From assembly GCA_039000515.1 (NCBI GenBank), contig JBCFYV010011164.1, positions 43,012,288 to 43,076,287 on the forward strand: a DNA stretch of 64,000 nucleotides, in the 5' to 3' direction. The position numbers and the translations under genes were made by a program. The DNA is from Timema cristinae. Taxonomy: Eukaryota; Arthropoda; Insecta; Phasmatodea; Timematidae. Below, piece after piece: positions 1 to 14,100 of the stretch. The notes beneath the pieces are model-generated. The model worked only from the letters and a program-made list of their open reading frames with translations. It was not told where the DNA came from and did no database searches. Each line of letters starts with the position of its first letter. The stretch's first letter is position 1.

Positions 1-450
1 TCAAACAAGTGATAGTTTTTAAGTATTGAACTAAACCTAGGAACTACATAATATGTTAGAAATACACCTTAATATAAATTTAATTTTTGAAGGTTTTAGA
101 TGTAGCAAATTAATAATCAATCGCGTGTGTTAATAGCACGTTTAACAGTAAATGCTAGGAATTAAAATAAGTTTGAGGGGCATGGAATTAGTGAATGTAG
201 TAACTATAGTTGATCAAGAGGGCTGTTGAAGTCTAGCTTTTCTTGTTTCAATGATATTTATGTTTGGCTCATAGTCGTTTTTATGTCTTTGGTTTTTAAT
301 TATCTATGAACTATTATTAAAGTCAACAATGAAATTAAAGTTAAAACTCAGTAAACGTTGTTTATGTTATATTTGAAGAATAACTGTGTGATAAATATTC
401 TTGGCAGCTAGCTAAGTTTAATTACAGTAATAGTTAATTGGAAAGTCCTA

Positions 451-600
451 AACGCAGATGGGAGGATAACACTAATGGACATACAAGAGATAGACTGCAA
501 TGAGGTGGAATGGATAGAGCCCGTTCAAGATAGGGGCAGGTGACAGGGACAATGAACTTAAAAGTTCCTTATGCCATAGCGTAAGTAAGTAAGTTAATAA
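451..600 (+). mobile_element. 3' end of a non-LTR retrotransposon (LINE), decayed
   Basis: Read in two overlapping frames, this stretch gives a KRRWEDN motif, then a WIEP..QDRGR-like tract, then NLKVPYAIA. From memory this is the C-terminal tail of a LINE reverse-transcriptase polyprotein that is common in insect genomes. Frameshifts and stops show it is dead. A short GTAA repeat follows at about 582-605, as usual for the 3' tail. The rest of the element is absent. Confidence 0.6.
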
Positions 601-605
601 GTAAG

Positions 606-2020
606 TAGGCCTAAAAAAATGTTTTAATTCAAGATGTTAAAAAAATAATTAACTTAAGGTAGGCCTATCTTTCTCAAGGAACATGATAATTTCGCATATC
701 TGTAAGTATAAGTAAATATTTATCATTACTTTGAATTATTGACTTTAAACATGTAACTAATATGAGCTATATTAATTTTAAATAGCAATGTAATTAATTA
801 ATAGCTGCTTATCCTCTTCAATTATGTAGAATATCGGTTATTTGCGTTATATTAAATTGTGGGACGTTACACGCTGGAGGACACACCGGCTCACTAACCT
901 CTGAAAAAACACCAATACAGTAAATAAATGAAAACACTGTACAATGTAAATTATTTAAAAAAGGGTGATAATCTGTAAAGATAACTCGGCTAGATCTTTT
1001 ATAATTGTTTAAATATGTGAGCTATATTTTGTATTTAAAGTTATAGATTCATATTTACACATAATTTTAGTTTTAAATTCACCCCCTCCTGATAGTTCAT
1101 CCTAACCCATGGGTGCACCACTGCCGAAGCATCATACTCCACGATTAGGACATTCAAACAATGAGAAGCTAGCTTACTTGATGCTTAGGAAGTAGAACTT
1201 CCAGTTCTTGCTTTAAAACTCACCAAAGGATATTTTGAAAAACAAAGTTAATGTAGAATTGAGAAGGCGCGAGTAAAAGGCATTATTTTAGTAGGCTTTA
1301 TAGCAAAACTTTTTTTGGTCAAAAGAAATCAATTAATTATCGCTTCACTACAAACATAGATTTTAATTTTCTCCCCTTGGTGACCTCAACAGTTTTTTAA
1401 ATATCTGTCAAGAGTGTCCTGGAATTTCATGAGAACTTGATCTATTCATTTAAAAAGTTTGTCATCTAATACTGCTGTGTTCATGACATATATTAAATAA
1501 CTGTTTATATCACCATGACGTGAATAAAATCATACTTCAAGTTTCACCTGGAGAAATATTTTATTTATTTTGGCCAAAAAAAGTTTTTCTATAAAAAAAA
1601 ATCCCTCCAAAACACATTCCCATCTTAATAAACTTCAACATCTAGCGCGTTGAGAAAACAATAGTGTGAAACTACACAAAGCTTTCAATACCACATAGGG
1701 AAGTATTAAAATATTTTATTATTACTTATCAGGTTCTACACAAGAAATTAAAATTAGGTTGGTACTACTTAAATTTGGCACAGCTGTTCCTTATAAGCTA
1801 ATTAGGAAAAGCAAAGATGTTTCATTTCGATGTTTTGTGATTAAGGGGGTGAAATCAGGGTAACTACCCTAATAAATAATATACATTTATTAACTCTTTC
1901 TAAGCGTTTAGAGGGTAATGATCCGATAAGTTTGTTCTAATGACTTCGAAAATATACAGCAATTATTTTTAATACCATATATGTTTATAAGGGGTGGAAA
2001 AAAATTAATTCACACAATCA
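606..2020. other. AT-rich non-coding DNA, nothing recognised
   Basis: I see no open frame, repeat or RNA here that I can support. It lies downstream of the last Ig exon found (2429-2568). Terminal exons of that gene, encoding the stretch after the third Ig domain and any GPI-anchor signal, could lie here or left of the window, but I could not identify them. Confidence 0.4.
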
Positions 2021-2099
2021 AAATATGTAATTACATTTTAATATGCAACTCAAAAAGATGGTAGAAATATGTATTTTGTATTTTGCTGAATTTGGTAGC

Positions 2100-2300
2100 G
2101 TTTGTAGTGTCTGTGTGAGTGAGAGGGCCCTCCCCGGGGTGGGGTGTGGTGGTGGGGGGAGATCTGTATGGCTACGCTCAGCTAATAACGCCCCAGGCAG
2201 TAGGCAAGGGGGCCTACCGAAAATAAAACTCCCCATTAGAAACAATACATGGTCACCTCCTCTGGGTGATCTTAGGGTAGTGCTAAGGACTATGCTATTA
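2100..2300. other. GC-rich island of unknown nature
   Basis: A locally GC-rich, G-run-rich stretch (for example a GGTGGGGTG core near 2140) stands out from its AT-rich surroundings. Both strands are open for about 100 codons, but neither product looks like a known protein. It is probably a transposon remnant. Confidence 0.25.
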
Positions 2301-2428
2301 AGTTTCAAACAAAAATTCCTCATTTTCATCAAAAAATAAATAATATCACAATATCCCGTGCGAAGAATGGGGCTTCAGCTAGTCTACTATACAGACAAAT
2401 GCTCTATATGAAAGGAAAAATGACTCAC

Positions 2429-2568
2429 CTAAAAGCTCTATTTGACCCTCGGCCCTTCCCAAGTCGTTTGCAGCATTGCAAGTGTAGTTTCCATATTGAT
2501 CAGGGTCTGTTATTAATACACGAAGAACTGTGTCCAAGAAATCTTCAGCGGTCGAATACTGGGATGTG
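2429..2568 (-). CDS. Ig gene exon B4: second half of Ig3, cassette B
   Basis: The exon follows the acceptor TGTTCCAG and ends at the donor TTTTAG|GTGAGT. Its 140 nt take phase 2 in and phase 1 out. It encodes a [14 protein letters not shown] strand followed by [15 protein letters not shown], the usual F-strand cysteine and NxLG turn of a lachesin third Ig domain, ending in a GQIELL strand. The frame is intact. The next exon downstream was not found. Confidence 0.75.
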
Positions 2569-5084
2569 CTGGAACATTTTGTGCAATTTTATTTTACTTT
2601 GGAACAATCCAACATTCTTATCATCTAATATGTTTCAACACAAGAGTTGATCCGTTAGGTAGTGTAGAGGCTATTCAAATGAAATCCATAAGCATTAGCG
2701 TGAAAAAGGGATAGGAGAACAACAGCACAAAATCTCTCATGTGAGATTAAAGTTACGAGCCTCGACCTTCCCTTCACTGGGGATCCACTATATTTCGAAA
2801 CCTTACACCATGTGGCCACTGATGCTGGTGAGTAGGACATTATTTTAAAATAACTCTTCAAGAAAAAGCTATTTTCACTTTTGAGATATCAAATAAGAAT
2901 ATAATAGGTGTTTTAATGAGAGAGAAGAACAAATAATAATATTTATAAGATATTTGTAAATATTTATTGTGCTAATAATTATGTATAGGTCAATTCCATT
3001 ATGTTATTTAAATACTATTGCTACACGCTCTAAGTTTGGATGTCCAATCTACGAATACACAGTGCTGAATATAAGTGGCGTATTCTGAGAAAAATTAATA
3101 GGTATGCTGTACTCTAAAAGTTGCAACGGAGATTTGGGGGCCGAGGACCCTCAACCACCTTTGTCCAAGAACGTCAAGGGATTATTTCAAGGGATATATT
3201 TGAAGATGAGTTCATATAGAACAGTGGTTCTCGAACATTTATTATTTCCCTTTAAATGTATGCTATCTTAGGAAATTTTGAGCCCCCCCTCCCTCTCTTC
3301 CACTCCCATATTCTCTCTTCTTTTATTTATCCATAACGATGATTACCATTCACTCAAAATGTAATAAAAGTAACTCCATGGTGTCAGCCAGCATTCAGGC
3401 TATACCTACCTACCTCTTCACATAGAGGAGGTTTTCTGTGGGGTCTCTTACGATATCTTAGATGAACTCTATATTATGGACATCACAGAAATATTATAGG
3501 AGCTATAAACTCTATAACTCATTAAAAAACCCGGACCTGATAGTATTAAAAACGTGGTTATCATAAACCTGTCCTTGGATGATATTGATTTCATCGTCAA
3601 ACTGTTTAACGGAGTTCTGCTCTTGGATAATTTCCCTTAGCTCTGGAAGAACGCCATGTCTTATGCTTCCCAACCTAATAAAGGACCTGGCACATACTTT
3701 GTATTACTGATCAATTAAATTTCTCGATTCGTTGGAGTGGTCGAATGACAACTAAGGACGAGACCATTATTACATGTTTGGTAGGGTAATATCCTGGTGA
3801 ACGAACAAATCGTATTTCGGGCCAAGCACTTGATTCTTTTGTCTTACTTATCTAGCATATCATGAGGAACTTCAACATCAACTAACTGACTAGTGCAGTC
3901 TTGCTTGACACGAAAAAAATCTTCAAATCTGTTTGGCACTAATGACTCCTTTACAAATACCTGTATCTAGATTTTTCCTTATACATAATTATGATTTTTT
4001 AATCTTTTACACAACTTGTAAAAATGTCAAATCCCAAATCCTACACATCATGGTTGGAGATTCCAACTGGTCTCTAATCGGCCCTGCACTCTTCAAGAAT
4101 ATTATAAGTTTCACTAAATCTCTTATAGAGGAGCTTAAAACTATGTGATTGACTCAGAAAGATTCCACAAACGTCATTCTGGAAGCATTTGACATACATC
4201 TGGGCATCGGCATGACATCAAAATTCACCTGTGCTGCTGACTATCAGAGAGTTGCACTCCATCCTTGGCCCACGTGATTACGGGTGCGGGGTATGCTTGA
4301 ACACGGCACTCCATGTCCATACTGTGGTTCAGAGCCTGCCTCACCTGGGGCTGGGACACCGTGAGGATGGGGGCGAAATGGACGTGAACAGAGGCACGCC
4401 ACTGGGCGGGATCATCCGCACCATTCTCCGCCGTACAGCTGTACAGACCTCTGTCCTCCGTGCGTATGGAAGAAATATTCAACACACTGCCCCTGGAGAA
4501 TGGACCATTTTCAGTGGTAGAACAGAGGTATCAAACTGGAAGACGCAACGTACTTTCTAGATCATCCATGTTGTATTACCAACCAGTTCAAACCTTACTA
4601 GAGAAGTAATTTGACATTAATGGCCCGTTTCTCCCCAATAATTAAACTAACTAGTAACTTAGGTGGGCAATATATCATGAACTATGCATAATTATATCGT
4701 GGTGTGGCCTTCTGTATTTACTTAAGAAAACAAACGCAATTGAGACCAACTAAACAGTTTACCATATGTTAAAAACTATAAGAAAACTTAAAAATATTAA
4801 AAAGGTTCTAAAGCAGCTATAGCTGAGGAATGAAGAGAGCTAAACTTTGATACGTTTTTGGCTCTAGCGTAATCTTGTAACTAATTTCTCTATTAACCGC
4901 CGCTGAGACTCTTAAGAACAACATCGATCTTTGCTCTATATTTTACGGCCTTAAGACAGATGTGTGTACTTAATATTTGAACATGAAGCTGGATTAATTA
5001 GCACTATTTTTTTTAGTGTTTCATTTTAATGTTGACTTACTTGATTGCTTTTATTGGTACTTTTAACTTTTTGTGTGATTTGGG

Positions 5085-5138
<54 letters not shown>

Positions 5139-8100
5139 ATATAATATAATATAATATAAATGGTGTACTTTTGGGAAGTCAAATATGAAGAAAGACGTAC
5201 AAGTTGAATATTTAAATGAAGGGTTGGAGGGCTAGAAAGAAAGGGAAGAGAAAGGGGGAAAGAAGGAGCTGTGGTAATTCCACTTAACATGGAAATTGGG
5301 GTGGGGGTGGGGGGATTCTTTGCTCTTGATGACCACTGTCTTATAGTGCTTATAGGGAAGTTTTGAATAAAGCGTGTGAACTACATACGCCAACACAAGT
5401 GATATTTAACAGCTTAATTTATTAGTCAGAGGTAAGGAAGGTAGGTAAAGAAAATGGGCTCGCACTCATGTGTAGAAGAGACAGGAAAACTGTAGCAAGG
5501 GAACAGTAAGTACTCCTAAAATACCCTGCCCTAGACTTATCTCGATTATGGAACTAACGACAACCTTTTACTTGCATAGCTATAGCCGTTAAGAGAATGA
5601 AGGGTATCCATGACTTGAGATTCTCGCTCCCACTCAGCGCATGCGCGCTGTATTCCAAGTCTACTTATTTGACAAGGTCACATCGGCTGCCACACAAGAC
5701 AGCCACAAGGACCAGGACCTACGCATGCACGATGTGTTCTTGAATTATCTACAAGCTTCTAAAGAATACTGCAGTCATCCGCTGATACGACACTTCCCAT
5801 CCAGTCTTTCCCTCTCTCTAACTGCCATTGTGAATCAAATTCTTTTTGTCATGGCCCAAGAAAGTATTTATATGTAATTGTGTGGTTTGTAACCGAAGTA
5901 TAAGCTAGTTGGACTGATTGAGTTGTATCGTCTGTAAGCCGTGGGGCAGCATTTTTCTAAATTTCACTTAGATTTTAAATACTAACATATTTTTAATTAT
6001 CCAACAAAATAACTTTGTATCAAACGAATCATTATTTTGTGTTAGTTAAACACGCTTTTGGTTTAGACAAGGGTAACGTATTTATTACATTAGTAAGTAT
6101 ATGATCACACAGAAAACACGGATTGAGGACGATAATTTAGAAATTAATGTAAACAACATTTAATTCGGCAGGGTTAAAGAATTTAAATATTTAGGAACAA
6201 TTTTCACTGGAAATAACGGGATTATATTGTAAATTAGGAAAATAATACAGTCGGGAAATGCATGGCTATTACTAGATCAATAAGTTGTTAAGCTCTTGCC
6301 TGCTTTCAAGTAATGTAAAACTCAAAATACATTAAACAATAATTTTACTGGCTGTTCTTAATGGGTGTGACCCTACATGACGAAAACAAATTTAGGGTGT
6401 TTGAAAACAAGGTGCTTAGGAAAATAACTTTTCCAAAAATTGATGTATCTCTGGGCTACAATTTGACTCTTCCTGTGACTGACCAGTATATGTGTCCTCC
6501 TGTCGGAAGCGTGGACTTGTTCTCCTTCCTCCAGTGCACCCTGGGAGGGGGTGTACCCCTGGAGTGACATTCTAGCAGGACCAAGTCACCCTGATGGGCC
6601 ACCACTGAACTGGTCGAGTTGTCCAGGATGTAGGCGGGCTCACGGACTGTCACAATCAAGTCAGCGGTCAACATTACTCCTTTAGCTATGGAAACCAAAC
6701 ATTGGTATGTCCCCGCGTCCGATAGCTGGAGGTTCCATATCTGTCCAAACACATGAGGTGACTAATACTTGGTAGGTTAGATTTCTCAAACCCTATTTTT
6801 CATTTACTTTTTATATATAACACCTTAAAAAAATATATATATATATAATAACAAAATTCCCATAAGCTACCAAAGGTAATGGCATTATACTAGCATTATT
6901 TTTTCAAAATATAATATTATGAGTACAGATGAAAATAAACAACAAATAAGACAGGTGTTTAAATTTAAAATGATCAATGGTGCATCGTATATAGTTGTAG
7001 ATTAATACCGGGTTGAGATTAGCTGTAAAAATACTGTCATAGGACTATACGGTTTATCATACGGGAAATTTTATAAAAAAAAATTATGCTCAAGGGTTTT
7101 ATTTAACTATACAAACAAAGTTTGAAGATTTTTTCACAAATTTATTACGTTCTTCCCACCCTTGTTTATAATATGGCAATGTGTTCGGAGGAAAACGATA
7201 ATATCTTTTGAAGTTGAAGCCATGTATTGGTTTTCTCAAGGCGTATTTTTTATTTGGCGTTAAAAATAAAACGACAGTCTTTTATTTCCTAACATATTCC
7301 ATCCTCTTAAATTCACACATTTATGTTCAATGCTTCAAATATTAATACTTCAACTTGTGAACTCAACGGTAGCCTCTTATGCCAACATTTGAAAATAATT
7401 TGCGATGAAATTGACACAGTACCTTTAATTGAATGGTGCTTCTGTTAATAGATCTCACATTGTATCGATTGTCATTAAATATGAGAGAGGAGCCAATAGA
7501 AAGTAAATTTGGAAATGGATTTCCCGGGTCAAGTTTAACCCAAATGACTGGATATTCTTCAGAATCTCTGGTTGTACATTCCAACTTCAGTGTGCCACCT
7601 ACATTCTCGATCTGATCATCAGAAATCTTGACAATGGTAGGCTTCTTGTTAGCTGACCCTGTCTCTGAAAGACAAAACCAGATCAATCAAACCTAGATCC
7701 AGTTGCACATCCAGAACTGTATTTTGGGGAAAATGGGAGTAATAAGTGGGAGAGGGCATATATTGTATTGAAGCCATCACTTATGTACTGTGATGAATTG
7801 ATATACATTTTGAATAGCAAGTTGAAAGCCTGATCTTAAACTTTAGCAATTCACCAGACAAGTCTTCAGAGCTATTTTATTTAAGTTTTTCACACATATT
7901 CTCTACTTTTAATAAAACTATTTCCGATATTAAGATAAAGGGGACTTTTCACCTGATTCGTCACTCTCCAGAAAAGTGGTTCCTAAAGTGGACGGTGAGA
8001 GTGTCATGAAGCAAGGGGATGGCAAAGAGGCGCTGGATGTTGACACCACCGGTCGCAATGTTCACTTATTTATGATTGACCAGGTTAAAGCCTGGAGCGA

Positions 8101-11100
8101 GTTTACCTGCCTAGCTTCATTTTTAAAGTTTTATTGCTACTACAACTTTAAAATCCATTTCCTTTGATCAAGTTTATATTTACTACTCCGAGTTCTCCCA
8201 AGTAGTAAGATGGCTTTTCCTTCTTTTTTTGCATATTAGATTTGGTAGGTAGAATTATATAAAAATGTTATGATATATATTTTCTTCATTCTAATGGTTT
8301 CGTTAGTAAAAATGTATAAACATATTTTTCATGCAATATTTTTAGTTCTGTATTTTTAATAACAAAATTAGAACAAAGACTATATAGCTGTTTGTTTGCC
8401 TCATTGTCACATACCCGTAGCTATAGATTTTATGGGTGTTTACATAAACCAAATCGAGAATGTCTTTTCCTTTTGTAATGTCCCTGATTTGACCCTAAGG
8501 AATATTTGAAAGCATTGACAATATTCTCCTCTCAATCATATATATATATATATTATATATATATATTATTTTATTTTATTTGAATTTAATATATTATTAC
8601 TTGGCGCTTAAAGCACGTCTTCTTCTAAATTATTCAGATATGATAGTTACCAGATTCTAATTAGGAAATTACTAGTTATTTCTTGTTTTTAAGTTCACGC
8701 CCTGAAGTTAGGAGGCATCAGCTACTGTAACTAACTTCAGTGTGTGATGTAAAGTTGAGTCAAAATTGCAATGTTTTAAAAATCTTTTAAAAATTAACTT
8801 CCTGCTCTCGAACAACCCAGAATAATGTAGATGTTTAATTTGAGGCAGTTTCTGGTTCTTAAACATTCTAGTAAGTTCTATTGGATTGAGATATACCAAA
8901 CGAGTGGTGCAATCTCAAACACACTCATGGACGGACGTTTGCTCGGCGCTCGTACAACGTGATCATTTTTCAATAACTATCAATGTTACTATCATTGAAT
9001 AAACTAATATCAACTTTATCTGACGTTATTTATTTCTATCACAAAAAAAGTGAAGCCCAATGTCGGGGAATAATAATAACTATTACGTAAGATAATAATA
9101 GGAACACAACGTGGACCCATAGCAATAGACTTCGAAACATATACTCCATTCACGGTAGGAATTGCTCTCTGAAAGGTCTTTTTTCCTACCAATATCCTAC
9201 TATATCATAGATTTCTGGTAGGGAAAAGGCCTTTCAGAAAACAATTCCTACGGTGAACGGACTTTAGTAACATTACATTTGGCGTCCAAGTAAAGGTGCC
9301 CGTTATTGTATGTTTACAATTGTCGTCCCAACTAAGGGCAAGTGTCGAAGGATGTTATAAATGATTCCCAAACCTGGGGCTAGATATATAATGTTACAAA
9401 TGGCGCACAACGTAGAGGCATTTACAAGAAGGTTACACTTTTTTGAACCAAATATGACGATATCCTATTTAAGTATATTTCCCACATACATACATAAATA
9501 ATAATAATATTAGCACCGCGTCTTACTACCCGTTCTGGTTATACGCTTTAAGTACTAACTACGCTAATGGATTAGGAATTGGGAAGGTTGAATTAGAGGA
9601 AGTGAACCCACATTTGCGTGGAGGGAAAGTGGAAAACCATTTAGCAAAACCACCCCAGTTCACCCAACCGAGATTCGAACCTCAATCTCCCCGTCCTCAG
9701 CAGTCGAGCAAAAACACGACTAGCGCGTTAGCCAACTATGCCACCGAGGTGGGTCATACATACATTAGCGTGAATTCAAAAAATCTTGGGAGAATTATTC
9801 TTAACTACCGTACTGATTTTGTTTATGGAAATTAGTTTTTTTTGTGTATAAAACTGGTTTTAGTTGAAGCTTAGATCCTCCTCATTTTGTTTTAAGGTTA
9901 TAGCTAAAATTATTAGTAGCTAGCTGCAACATGAACAAATATAATTAAAAACGTAAATAAATGTAAAAGTATATATCAATTCTTTAAGTTAATTAGTATA
10001 TTATGAATCTCTAATATACCATGTTTTCCCCATGGCATTTCATATGTTTGTATTTATACATGTGCATACATTAATTAACATAATTATTTAGTTACTTTTA
10101 TGTTTTTGTCATACCAAAGATATTTTGATATTTCATAAAGTTTGAATAAACACATCCTTTTTTCTAATATAAATAGCATAAGCAGAAAAAATTAAATAAA
10201 TTAAGATAATTTAGTTTGTAATATCTAAATTATGGATTTATGCCAGCAACAATAAACAAGCAGCTGCCATTGTGTCTATATTGAGAAGATATATTTTCTA
10301 ATTAGGCAATTAAACCTTCCATACTAATTTAACATTTGAAGAAAGCACATCCTGACAAGGCAGACAAGAGCGTCCCTTTTATATTTTCAATGACTTCATG
10401 ACAAATTTCAATAGTGCCCCACACTGTCAAGCAGTTTTAAAATTTGGTAAATAGTTTAAAATAACGTTTTATATGTGTCACCCCAAAACTTTGATGGTTT
10501 GCGTGTATCATACAAAATGTCATTGTTTATTGCTGTATCTGTGAGGCCATACTTAATATATGAAGAACTCAGAAATGCGTTTACAGTTTGTACTTACCAA
10601 TTATTATTGCTTGACCTTTTGATCCTAAACTGTTGGTAGCACTGCAAACATATATACCGTGCAGCTGGCTCTCGTTTGTTCTTAATCGAAGATCACTTAC
10701 AGTTACATTTCTTCTTCTTCATTCAATAAATAGTTTGATATGCTGTTGAAAATATCTTAGTTAAGTTTTAATTTAGTTCAACAAAACCTTATTTGTGACA
10801 TAGCCAAATTCATCAAAATATCAATTTTTAAATATATTAATATCCAGTCACATGTATGTCTTTAATATATGTATACGTCTAGTAAGGTGATATAAGACTC
10901 AGCTCAGCTGGTTGATGTCTTAACACTTAGCCAAGTGTTTAGGACTTTATTCTAATGGAAGGTAAAATATATCATTGGTGAATTTGGTATTTTTTATTTT
11001 GTATTGATAAACTTGCAAATTTATTGTTGTATCTGTTTTTGAGTTTTTTTTTTTTGTTTTTTTTGAATAAGGTTCTTACTATAAATATCAGCCAACTGAT

Positions 11101-14100
11101 GAGCAAGTGACAATTATTCAACATCACCTTAAGCTAGGGTCGGAGTAGTTGAGAGGTTCCCCGTCCTTGAGCCAAGTAATAGTGGTCTGCGGGAATCCCT
11201 CCACGAGGCACACCAAGGTACCGTTCGCCGATCCAGGGGTGGGGCCCTCGACATTCGGGGGGAACATAACCCTCAACGTGACAGTGCGACGGGCCGTCAT
11301 ATTGCCACCATTGTCGGCCAAACAATAGTACCGGCCTCGGTCGAACTTCGTTACTGACTGGATAGTTAATATGTTGCCCCTAAGAAACAAAAACTCTATT
11401 GACATGATTTTATTTTAGCAGCGTGTCTTACTAACTGTTCAGGTTATTATGAGTTTATACTAATTAAGGAAATGTGTTAGTTTTGGGGAAGGTTGAATCC
11501 ATAGGAAGTGTCCGCCTATCTTCGTGGCGGGAGAATGGAAAACCATCTATGAAAAAACACTTTCAGTCACCCGATCGGGTTTCGAACTCAATTTCACAGT
11601 CATTGGTAGTTCAGTCTATTGAAAGAGTGATACCCTAGAGTTTAGACCATTAAACCACCAACGCGGGTAACAAATATAATTGTATATCGTTCAAATTAGC
11701 AGTGTGACTGTGTACCTCAAGGGCACATTATTTAATTCGCCCAATTATTAATGGTAATTAAACCGCCACAGTGTATTAATATGGCTCTTGATTTTGAATC
11801 CATAATATTTTAAGGGGAAATATCAAGCCCAAACCATTATATGTAACTCAAGGCTTGGACTAACCAATCACCCATTGCTTCGACTGATTTCATTTGGTAA
11901 AACTGAAAGTGGGGTACTAATCTGAAAGGATTCGATATTATGAGTACGAATGGTATGACACTGTGGAGGTATCTTGTAATGGTCTAGGCCCTAAAATATC
12001 CTATATCAGGGATGGCAAAATTTCTCAGACCAGTGTGCCACTTCATAACTACCGTATCTGAATTTTGAACTAATTTAGTATGAAATATCTCATTTAGATA
12101 TTTTTATGAGTACTTATTTAAAAATAAAAACTGGTTGACTAGGCCTTTTATCAAATATAACTAATAGTTCAGACCAAATTGTAAGTATTTTAATAACGCC
12201 TTATAATTTAAGAAGGAAAATTTACCAAATTGTCAAATTGAATGTCTTAGACAATATTAATTTCAACAATTCAAATAAAAACGTTAAAAGTAACATCTTC
12301 AGGGCTGAAAAATATAATTGAGCTAGAAAGTTTAACGACGCTGATAAAAGTTTTATTTTAAATTTTTTTTATCATGTTGGCGTGCCACGCAAATCCTGTT
12401 CAATGTTCGTGTGCCACTCGATGCCGCCTCTGTTCTAAATACTATGAATACTATCATAATGCTCATTCCGTTTATTCTGAGGGGTAGCAAGCATACCTTA
12501 TACGTTTCCAGTATGGCGTAGCTGATAAGATAAGGCCAGAGTGTACTCCATCAAGGGCAGAATGATACCTTTCAGGGTAAACTTTATGTGCATACCAATA
12601 ACCTGAACCAAAGGGCCTATAGTATGTACATTACTAGTCGATCTACTGCATAGCGGTGGACTAGTGGAAATATTACTTAATTGAAGGTGGATTCTGCGTA
12701 GAAATAGTAAGTAACTCTACTTCATCCAGAACTTACTAACCAATGAAAAGGCAAACATTACTGACCATGTAATCAGTGAATGGGCGAAGCCAAAATTACC
12801 AATTTAGCCATTCAAATAAAACATTATGTAAAAATAATAGAACTTCTCATTAATGTGTTTAAATTAATATAAATTTGACAATGTATTTGGCATGACCGAA
12901 ACATATTTTATATTATATTTATGTTAATCAGGCTAAGGAAATCATATCACAATACATTGCAATTTACTTATTACTTAAGGACCACGTATATCCAACCCTT
13001 TCAATTGCACTTAACATGGCAAATATATTTATTTGAGTATGTCGTGAATTTAAAACAGTGTTGAATGTTGTAGTGCATGATAGTCTGCTGGATGTATATT
13101 TGAAGCGTTGTCTAGTAATGATAAATATTTAGGACAAAACTGCTTTCCAAACATGACACCTTTTTTTTTATCGCGTCTTTCTACCTGTTCATGTTATAAG
13201 CATAATATATTATAATTACTTCAATCGGTTAGAGATGAGGAAGCAATCATTTTAAAGGTAGACCTAGCCCATCCGAACTTGCATGGTAGGAGAGTGGAAA
13301 ACAATAATTTAGGAAAAAAACCTTCCGTACAACCGGGATTTGAATTCCAATATCCCCGTCATCAGCAGGGCAGTATAACAGGAGAGTGATGGCTTAGACC
13401 ATTCGAACACTGGAGCGGGTAATAAAATTGTTAAATTATATTTGTAACATTTCTAAAGAAGATAAGATATTTTAATTGTTAACTTTATAAATTTCATTTT
13501 AACATTAATATTAAAATAGTAGATTTGTAAGAAACCATTATAAACTTAAAATGTATTGAATTGTAAACTGATCGTGGAAACAGATAGAGATGGTAGAATT
13601 TAAAGAAAGTGAGTCCAAGTTCTAATGGAGGAAAACAGATAAAACAATCTAGGTACTGATCTCTGCAATGTGAATTATCTTCACACGGTATGAGTTTCCA
13701 TCCTCTTTTTGTGGAAGCATACTGGTTCACTTCCTAAAACTTAACTTTTTCCGTTCTCTCCCTTTGATAACCAATAGGATAATTGCATTAGAGTGTTAGG
13801 ATTAGAAAAGAAAGCACCAATAGAACCTAAATATGCTTTCTCCTGATGGAAACAGCGCCATATTTTCCCTCCTCCAGTATACTCTGGGAGGGGGATAGCC
13901 CCAGCGTAGCACTCCAGCTGAACAGATTCCCTCTGACGAACCACAATTGAGCTGGTCGAGTTATCCAAGATGTAAACGGGCTCACGGACCATAACTGTCA
14001 TATTCACGTCAGCGGTAAAAGTGTTATTTGTCGATAGATTGGTCACCCGGCATTTGTATGTACCCGTGTCAGATACCTGTAGGTCACTTATCTGTAAAAC

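Noticed and set aside
2018..2339. Overlapping ~100-codon frames on both strands at 2.0-2.3 kb as the C-terminal exon of the Ig gene
   Set aside because: Neither product resembles the expected Cys/Pro-rich stretch plus hydrophobic GPI signal, and no acceptor in phase 1 was evident.
4231..4560. 109-codon plus-strand frame at 4.2-4.6 kb
   Set aside because: Antisense to Ig exon 4229-4492, whose minus-strand frame has the conserved Ig residues.
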